From Bacillus sp. ISL-41 (GTDB taxonomy: Bacteria > Bacillota > Bacilli > Bacillales > Cytobacillaceae): DNA of 59,574 nt. Shown here piece after piece: positions 53,919 to 59,574 of the stretch. Each line of letters begins with the position of its first letter. Positions within the stretch are counted from its first letter, which is position 1. The position numbers and the translations under genes are program-made. The DNA lies in the NCBI RefSeq assembly GCF_018613235.1, contig NZ_JAGGQP010000020.1, positions 1 to 59,574 on the forward strand, read 5' to 3'. The notes beneath the pieces are model-generated. The model made no database searches. It had not been told where the DNA came from and worked only from the letters and a program-made list of their open reading frames with translations.

Positions 53919-55574
53919 ATGCTTAATTATGGGAAACGCTTATCATTTTTCAGCTTACTTTGTGTACTGATATTAGTATTTAGTGCCTGTAATAATAGTC
54001 AAGTTAATACTCCTGCAAATAAAGAAAAGAATGAAGAAAAAACAAGCAGTTCTAATAAAGAGCAAGTTATCACAGTCAATGCGTTAAGTGAACCGCCTAG
54101 TCTTGAACCAGCTTTGATTGATAACCAGACTGCAGGGGATATTTCAAATCAATTATTCGAGGGTTTGGTCCGATTGGACAAAGAAGGAAACATAGTTCCT
54201 GGTGTCGCAGAAAAGTGGGACATTTCTGATGATGGAACTGTTTATACTTTCTATTTTAATAAGAATGCTAAATGGTCAAATGGTGACCCTGTGACTGCTA
54301 AGGATTTTGTCTATTCGTGGGAGAAGGTTTTACGTCCAGAAGTAGCTTCACCTCTTGGCAGTAACTTATTCTTTATTAAAAATGGAGCAGCATACAATGA
54401 AGGTTCATTAAAGGATCCGGCACAGCTGGGAGTTAAGGCTATTGATGAGTATACACTGGAGGTTACTTTAGAAAAACCTACTTCCTTTTTCTTAGGTTTA
54501 ACTGCTTTCTTTACATTATTACCGATCCATGAAAAAACGGATAAAGCAAATCCAGAGTGGGCTTCTGAAGCTGAAACCTTTGTTTCTAACGGACCTTTTA
54601 AAATTGAGAGTTGGAAACACGGCCAAGAATTAATTATGGTTCCAAATGAAAATTATTGGGGCAATGATGTAGTTAAGCTTGAAAAGTTAAAGTGGGTAAT
54701 GGTGAATGAACAAAATACTGAATATGCTATGTACCAATCGAACGAGCTCGATTTTTCTGCCAATATCCCAAATTCAATAAGAAGTAAATTAATCGCTTCA
54801 GGTGAAGCAAAAACAGCGCCAAGCGCAAGTTTAGCTTATATAAGATTTAATCATGAGGATCGAATTTTTAAAAATGAAAAAATCCGTAAAGCATTAGGTC
54901 TTGCCCTTGATAGAAAACTTTTGGTCGAAAAAGTGACACAGGGAGGAGAAGTTCCCGCTCTTGGTTTAATACCATTAGGATTGAGTAGTGGTGCAGGAGA
55001 ATTCAGGGAATTAGCTGGAGACTCCTTGTTTAAGGATAATGATTTAGACACAGCAAAACAACTTCTGAAAGAAGGACTCGAAGAACTGGGACTTTCTACA
55101 TTGCCAAAAATTAATCTGCTTTTTTATACAGACGATACTTACAATAAACTTTCTCAAGCAATGCAGGAAATGTGGAAGAAAAACTTAGGAATTGATACAG
55201 AGCTCCAAACGATGGAACGTAAGGTATTTGTTCAAAATGTTCAAGCCGGTGAGTACCAATTAGCTTTGTACAGTACTGGCGCAGACTATGATGATGCAAG
55301 CAATTTAATGGGACAATTCATGAGTGGGGATGTCTATAACTATAGCAACATTTCTATTCCTGATTACGATCAATTAATGGAAAAAGCAGAAGCGGAATTG
55401 AACCTGGAGAAGCGAGCGGGGTATTTGGTCGAAGCAGAAAAGGTTCTAATAGACCAAATGGCAATTTCCCCACTTTATTACCGTACAAAAGTTTACTTGC
55501 AAAAGGACTATATCGAAGGAGTCTATCAGTATACAATTCAGGCAATTGATTTCCGGGAGGCAAGTGTTAAGTAG
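53919..55574 (+). CDS. Oligopeptide-binding lipoprotein (OppA/DppE-like)
   Basis: 551 residues, SBP_bac_5 family, with a classic lipobox VFSAC near residue 24. NALSEPPSLEPALIDNQTAGDISNQLFEGL and WSNGDPVTAKDFVYSWEKVL are typical of OppA-like proteins of Bacillus. It binds peptides or similar compounds outside for the second importer. Unlike the first system it is lipid-anchored. AGGGGGA-type ribosome site. Confidence 0.92.
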   Translation: MLNYGKRLSFFSLLCVLILVFSACNNSQVNTPANKEKNEEKTSSSNKEQVITVNALSEPPSLEPALIDNQTAGDISNQLFEGLVRLDKEGNIVPGVAEKWDISDDGTVYTFYFNKNAKWSNGDPVTAKDFVYSWEKVLRPEVASPLGSNLFFIKNGAAYNEGSLKDPAQLGVKAIDEYTLEVTLEKPTSFFLGLTAFFTLLPIHEKTDKANPEWASEAETFVSNGPFKIESWKHGQELIMVPNENYWGNDVVKLEKLKWVMVNEQNTEYAMYQSNELDFSANIPNSIRSKLIASGEAKTAPSASLAYIRFNHEDRIFKNEKIRKALGLALDRKLLVEKVTQGGEVPALGLIPLGLSSGAGEFRELAGDSLFKDNDLDTAKQLLKEGLEELGLSTLPKINLLFYTDDTYNKLSQAMQEMWKKNLGIDTELQTMERKVFVQNVQAGEYQLALYSTGADYDDASNLMGQFMSGDVYNYSNISIPDYDQLMEKAEAELNLEKRAGYLVEAEKVLIDQMAISPLYYRTKVYLQKDYIEGVYQYTIQAIDFREASVK

Positions 55575-55606
55575 TAAAAATGGTGGCACGCTAAGCGGCT
55601 AGAATG

Positions 55607-55650
55607 CTGAAAGAGTGTACAATGAGTACACTTTTTCAGTTGTTTTTTCC
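55607..55650 (+). terminator. Partial terminator between SBP and permease genes (second operon)
   Basis: CTGAAAGAGTGTAC and GTACACTTTTTCAG form a 14-base stem with one G-U pair and run into TTGTTTTTTCC. Same position in the operon as the hairpin at 47429-47460. Confidence 0.85.
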
Positions 55651-55673
55651 TAAAATCATAAAGGAGGGGGAAT

Positions 55674-56603
55674 ATGCGGCAATTTATTACCAGGAGAATT
55701 ATTAGTGTTATCTTAACTTTATTTGTCATTATTTCGCTTACCTTTTTATTGATGTACGCGATACCCGGAGATCCTTTTACAAGTGAAAATCGTATTCCAG
55801 AGCAGGTAGTTGAAAATTTAAAAGAGCATTATGGACTTAATGATCCCTTGTTTATTCAATATTTTAAATATCTAAAGGGAGCATTATTGATGGACTTTGG
55901 TCCTTCAATCAAATGGGATAACCAGACAGTTAACCAATTAATTGCTAACGGATTTCCTGTTTCGGCCATGATAGGTATTCAAGCCATTCTCATAGCTGCA
56001 TTCTTTGGAATCGTTTTAGGTATTCTCGCAGCTTTTCGTCACAATAGTGCAATTGACTATTTTTCTATGATTATTGCCATACTTGGCCTTTCCGTCCCCA
56101 GCTTCATTTTTGCTACAATATTAATCAATTTTTTTGCTATAAAGCTGCAATGGTTCCCTGTCGCAACATGGGGTACATGGAAACACTCCGTTTTGCCAAG
56201 CATTGCTCTTGCTGTTACACCGATGGCCTATATAGCACGACTTACTAGATCAAGTATTTTAGAAGTACTTTCGATGGATTATATTCAAACTGCCATGGCT
56301 AAAGGAGTGACTGGTTTCAGATTTATTTTTAAGCATGTACTTCGTAATGCAATGATTCCAGTTGTAACAATACTTGGTCCCATTACAGCTACAGTATTGA
56401 CTGGAAGCTTTGTCATAGAACAAATCTTCGGTATTCCAGGCTTGGGGAAATATTTTGTTGAGGGCATCACTGATAGAGATTATCCATTAATTTTGGGAAC
56501 GACTGTTTTTTATAGTGCTATATTAATATTCTTTATTATATTAGTCGACCTTGCATACGTTCTGATCGATCCAAGAATAAAACTTATCAAAAGGAGGGGA
56601 TAG
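55674..56603 (+). CDS. Oligopeptide-type ABC permease, OppB-like (second system)
   Basis: 309 residues, six helices. MYAIPGDPFTSENRIPEQVVENLKEHYGLNDP is typical of OppB; EAA loop TAMAKGVTGFRFIFKHVLRNAMIPV. AGGAGGGGG ribosome site. Its stop abuts the next start. Confidence 0.93.
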   Translation: MRQFITRRIISVILTLFVIISLTFLLMYAIPGDPFTSENRIPEQVVENLKEHYGLNDPLFIQYFKYLKGALLMDFGPSIKWDNQTVNQLIANGFPVSAMIGIQAILIAAFFGIVLGILAAFRHNSAIDYFSMIIAILGLSVPSFIFATILINFFAIKLQWFPVATWGTWKHSVLPSIALAVTPMAYIARLTRSSILEVLSMDYIQTAMAKGVTGFRFIFKHVLRNAMIPVVTILGPITATVLTGSFVIEQIFGIPGLGKYFVEGITDRDYPLILGTTVFYSAILIFFIILVDLAYVLIDPRIKLIKRRG

Positions 56604-57524
56604 ATGATGCAGCAAGTGCCAGACGATCTTTTTGTTCTAAAGAAAAAAAACAAAGAAGAAAAGGCCGATAGTAAACCTAGTGAATCATTTTGGATAGATG
56701 CAATAAGCATTCTGAGACAAAACAAGCTTGCTATGACTGGACTTGCCATTAATATTGTTTTGATTGTAATGGCAATTATAGGTCCAATGTTGGTTCCCTA
56801 TTCGTATTCAGACCAAAATCTGCTAAATTCCAATCTCCCTCCATCATTTGACTATTGGTTTGGAACGGATGATTTAGGTAGAGATTTATTTTCCAGGACC
56901 TGGATAGGAGCAAGGATTTCCCTTTTTATTGGTATAACAGCAGTAGTTTTGGATTTAATAATCGGAATTATATGGGGAGGAATCGCAGCGTATAAAGGCG
57001 GAAAAACTGATGAAGTGATGATGAGAATCGTAGATATACTTTATGGACTGCCTCATTTGCTGGTGACAATTTTATTGATGGTCGTATTAAAGCCTGGATT
57101 ACTCACTATTATAATTGCCATGGCTGCAACGGGATGGATTGGAATGGCGCGTCTAGTTCGCGGTGAAATACTGAGATTGAAAGAATCTGAATTTGTATTG
57201 GCATCCCAAGTATTAGGAGGGAGTTTTTTTCGGGTCTTGTTTAAGCACCTTATTCCAAATGCTATGGGCCCTATAATAGTGAGCATGACATTATCTGTTC
57301 CTGGTGCAATTTTTGCGGAAGCCACTTTAAGCTTTCTTGGACTAGGTGTTCCTGTACCGCTTGCGAGCTGGGGAACGATGACATCAGAAGGTCTCGTTAC
57401 TTTATTAACAGGTGAAATATGGAGGTTGTTTTTTCCCGCATTATTTATTTCTTTAACGATGTTTTCATTTAATGTATTGGGTGATGGTCTGAGGGATGCA
57501 CTGGATCCGAAATTCAGAAAATAA
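56604..57524 (+). CDS. Oligopeptide-type ABC permease, OppC-like (second system)
   Basis: 306 residues with WFGTDDLGRDLFSRTWIGARISL and the EAA loop region FVLASQVLGGSFFRVLFKHLIPNAMGP, as in OppC. The ATG follows the oppB stop directly; AGGAGGGG is embedded in the end of oppB. Confidence 0.93.
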   Translation: MMQQVPDDLFVLKKKNKEEKADSKPSESFWIDAISILRQNKLAMTGLAINIVLIVMAIIGPMLVPYSYSDQNLLNSNLPPSFDYWFGTDDLGRDLFSRTWIGARISLFIGITAVVLDLIIGIIWGGIAAYKGGKTDEVMMRIVDILYGLPHLLVTILLMVVLKPGLLTIIIAMAATGWIGMARLVRGEILRLKESEFVLASQVLGGSFFRVLFKHLIPNAMGPIIVSMTLSVPGAIFAEATLSFLGLGVPVPLASWGTMTSEGLVTLLTGEIWRLFFPALFISLTMFSFNVLGDGLRDALDPKFRK

Positions 57525-57553
57525 CTCTTTTACTCAATGAAAGGGTGATAAAT

Positions 57554-58570
57554 GTGAAAAAATTACTAGAAGTTAATGACCTGCAAGTTCATTTTCATTC
57601 AAAAAAACAGAATATCTACGCTGTCCGTGGGGTTTCCTTTCATGTGAACAAGGGGGAAGTCCTCGCAATTGTCGGAGAATCTGGATCGGGTAAATCAGTT
57701 ACTGCAAAAAGTATTATGAAACTTCTTCCTGAGAAAACATGTTCCATCCCATCAGGGTCCATTTTATTTAATGGGGAAGAAATCACAACAATGAAGAAAA
57801 AACAGCTTTCCAAAATCCGTGGGGCAAAGATCGGTATGGTATTCCAGGATCCCATGACTTCCTTAAACCCGACAATGAAGGTGGGTGACCAAATTGCGGA
57901 GGGGCTAATCGTTCATAAAGGCTATAGTAAAAAGTTAGCTCATGAAAAGGCAATTGAAATCATTAGTCTAGTTGGAATCCCGGATCCTATATATTGTTGT
58001 ACAACCTATCCTCATCAACTAAGTGGAGGAATGAGGCAGCGAGTTGCCATTGCAATGGCTTTGATTTGCGAACCTGATCTGTTAATTGCTGACGAGCCAA
58101 CAACAGCTCTTGACGTAACCATCCAAGCACAGATTTTGGATTTATTAAAAGACCTGCAGGAGAAAATGGGTATGGCGATCATTCTGATTACGCATGATTT
58201 AGGTGTGGTTGCAAGGTTTTCAGATAGAGTGAATATAATGTATGCCGGTAAAATAGTCGAAAGTGGAACGAAAAACGAAATTTTTTATAATCCAAAACAC
58301 CCCTATACGATTGGATTGCTAGAATCAGTTCCTCATCTTGATTTAGAAAAAAACCAACAATTAACCGTGATTGAAGGGACACCACCAGACTTGCATGACC
58401 CTCCAAAAGGTTGCGCTTTTACTTCGCGATGTCCGTTTGCAATGGAGGTATGTGATTTGTATCAACCAAATAAAACCATCCTATCAAGTACACATCATTC
58501 TGTATGTTGGTTGATGGACCAAAGAGCGATAAAAGCAAATGACATTCAATATATCGATTTTCATCAGTGA
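57554..58570 (+). CDS. Oligopeptide-type ABC ATPase, OppD-like (second system)
   Basis: 338 residues. Walker A GESGSGKSVTAKSIM, FQDPMTSLNPTM, signature LSGGMRQR, Walker B LIADEPTTALD, and the C-terminal Cys motif (GCAFTSRCPFAMEVC). I chose GTG 57554 behind AAAGGGTGAT; the GTG at 57545 overlaps that site. No OppF-like partner follows, so this ATPase may work as a homodimer or borrow the OppF of the first system. Confidence 0.92.
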   Translation: MKKLLEVNDLQVHFHSKKQNIYAVRGVSFHVNKGEVLAIVGESGSGKSVTAKSIMKLLPEKTCSIPSGSILFNGEEITTMKKKQLSKIRGAKIGMVFQDPMTSLNPTMKVGDQIAEGLIVHKGYSKKLAHEKAIEIISLVGIPDPIYCCTTYPHQLSGGMRQRVAIAMALICEPDLLIADEPTTALDVTIQAQILDLLKDLQEKMGMAIILITHDLGVVARFSDRVNIMYAGKIVESGTKNEIFYNPKHPYTIGLLESVPHLDLEKNQQLTVIEGTPPDLHDPPKGCAFTSRCPFAMEVCDLYQPNKTILSSTHHSVCWLMDQRAIKANDIQYIDFHQ

Positions 58571-58691
58571 GTTTATCTAAAGATTTTTTTCTCTGTTTTC
58601 TTATCTAAGAAAAGTTGATTGATAGTATTGCAATAGTTTTTTTACAGAGGTATAAATCCTTTTATTTTTTGTAAGCATTGTTCCCCCCTCA

Positions 58692-58823
58692 ATTAAAATA
58701 TCGTGGTTGATACCTGTCGTAGTAGTCGTGCTATTGAATCCAATTCTTGCTGGAGCAGGAATAGCACTCATTTCATTATTTGTTGTCGGGATATCTCTTC
58801 TTAGAAGATGGAAACCTACTTAG
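58692..58823 (+). pseudogene. 3' remnant of a copper-ATPase-like gene
   Basis: A 43-codon open stretch ends in TAG and reads [19 protein letters not shown], then ...SLLRRWKPT. This matches the C-terminus of P1B-ATPases; CopA at 39.8 kb ends [12 protein letters not shown]...LRKWKPIR. Upstream of it no ATPase domain is left: the AT-rich sequence 58571-58691 holds only fragments. The sequence differs from copA, so it is a separate old gene, not a recent duplicate. Between it and 59048 nothing else is recognised. Confidence 0.7.
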
Positions 58824-59048
58824 GTAAGATTGGCCTATTACGGTTGGTGGGACTAAGGCTGAATGTCGAAGATCCTGGTAATATTCATCTTACCTACTTG
58901 CAACTCCTTAATAAAAGAATATCGCTACACCAAGGCAAATCTGGCCTACATTCCACAAGGAGGTTACAAAAACTCCATTTTTTCTCCATTTTTTCTACAT
59001 AAATAAGCATTAATATCAAAGTAGATAGAAAATGAGAGGGTTGATGAT

Positions 59049-59276
59049 ATGTTTATAAAACTGGAGAAAAGTGGCGAAATGGTTTTTGGGCTGTTAGCAG
59101 GGGAAATGTTCCTGGACGGTGAATGCGGGAGCTGGAGTGAGGGAACTGGAGTCTTTTTATGGGAGCCATTTGGGAAAGATGCGGCAATCGTTGTGTTTGA
59201 GAATAATGGTTCCTATAAATGCTATAAAATACTAGAACAAGTAGACTTCAAGGAAATTATCTTGGCAGAAAAGTAA
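59049..59276 (+). CDS. Small unknown protein, 75 residues
   Basis: Cytosolic, acidic and rich in Gly, Glu and Trp (MVFGLLAGEMFLDGECGSWSEG). A GAGAGGG ribosome site lies nine bases before the ATG. No family recognised and no clear link to its neighbours. Confidence 0.5.
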   Translation: MFIKLEKSGEMVFGLLAGEMFLDGECGSWSEGTGVFLWEPFGKDAAIVVFENNGSYKCYKILEQVDFKEIILAEK

Positions 59277-59364
59277 GCGATGAAGGCGAGACTGTTTTTT
59301 AATACAGTTTTTTAATAAAGGGTTCCGTTTTTCGGGTGCTTTTTTAATAAATGACACAAGAATT

Positions 59365-59391
59365 GACGTATGAATTGGCATACGTCTTTTT
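59365..59391 (+). terminator. Terminator near the window end
   Basis: GACGTATG and CATACGTC pair around AATTGG and run into TTTTTC. Two T-rich stretches between 59290 and 59350 could help end the preceding gene. Confidence 0.75.
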
Positions 59392-59428
59392 CTTTATTTA
59401 TCAAGGTTTCTGCGGAATTTCTTTAACT

Positions 59429-59464
59429 TTGACATAGCAATTGCCATCATTATTATGATGGCAA
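59429..59464 (+). promoter_or_regulatory. Promoter with overlapping operator palindrome
   Basis: TTGACA at 59429-59434 and TATTAT at 59451-59456 are 16 bases apart. TTGCCATCAT at 59441-59450 and ATGATGGCAA at 59455-59464 form a perfect 10-base inverted repeat over the -10 region, so a repressor may bind there. The controlled gene would lie beyond the window. Confidence 0.5.
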
Positions 59465-59574
59465 AAAGTGTTGTACAATTAAAAAAGAGAGTCAAAACCT
59501 CTGTCAATTTCATTTAAGTTTTGAGTATCAATATTATTGATCCTTCTTCAACTAACGGGGCAGCATTCCTGTAA

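Overview
The window looks like the chromosome of an endospore-forming member of the Bacillaceae, probably Mesobacillus or a close relative; the genus is a guess. The signs are Shine-Dalgarno sites of the AGGAGG type, sporulation proteins (a SpoIIP paralogue and a YjcZ-type peptide), a B. subtilis-like msrA-msrB-ypqE neighbourhood, and a lysine 2,3-aminomutase locus followed by yokU.

Layout. 1-5.7 kb: repair and housekeeping genes (msrA, msrB, EIIA-like ypqE, a DUF502 membrane protein, an SGNH esterase, a YjcZ peptide, an FAD-dependent dehydrogenase), then a frameshifted LD-carboxypeptidase. 7.0-16.3 kb: a catabolic cluster that can be read as a full route from lysine through beta-lysine, N6-acetyl-beta-lysine, 3-keto-6-acetamidohexanoate, 4-acetamidobutyrate, GABA and succinate semialdehyde to succinate. 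It ends with a sigma-54 activator and a near-perfect -24/-12 promoter in front of kamA.

17.3-27.8 kb: an AT-rich mobile element of about 10.5 kb integrated inside kamA, with a large serine recombinase at its left end. It carries three adjacent tyrosine recombinases, a divergent unknown gene, two micro-ORFs and an Mrr-type nuclease with a coiled-coil front. Its right end holds a second copy of the kamR-kamA intergenic region (terminator and sigma-54 promoter) and kamA codons 1-335, about 93% identical in protein but only about 77% identical in a DNA sample. This copy is fused in frame to the host 3' end, so kamA should be intact whether the element is present or excised.

28-44.7 kb: a copper and redox region with a His-rich beta-propeller lipoprotein behind an Fnr/Crp-type palindrome, a possible structured RNA, a multicopper oxidase, a ferric-reductase-like membrane protein, a Cys-rich copper-storage protein, SpoIIP-like and Asp-box proteins, csoR-copZ-copA, ydhK, a two-component system and a membrane-anchored cupredoxin.

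44.8-58.6 kb: two Opp/Dpp-type ABC importer operons. The first also encodes a PIG-L/LmbE-like protein lacking its usual metal ligands, a small siroheme/4Fe-4S-type protein, a second CsoR and a MATE exporter. Both operons start with a TAC(C/T)-N7-GGTA site of the same kind as the two copper operators upstream of csoR and copA. This suggests that two peptide- or oligosaccharide-type importers belong to a copper (CsoR) regulon. A 3' remnant of a copper-ATPase-like gene lies beyond the second operon.

All calls come from reading the sequence and remembered family knowledge; no searches were run. Site coordinates may be off by a base or so.
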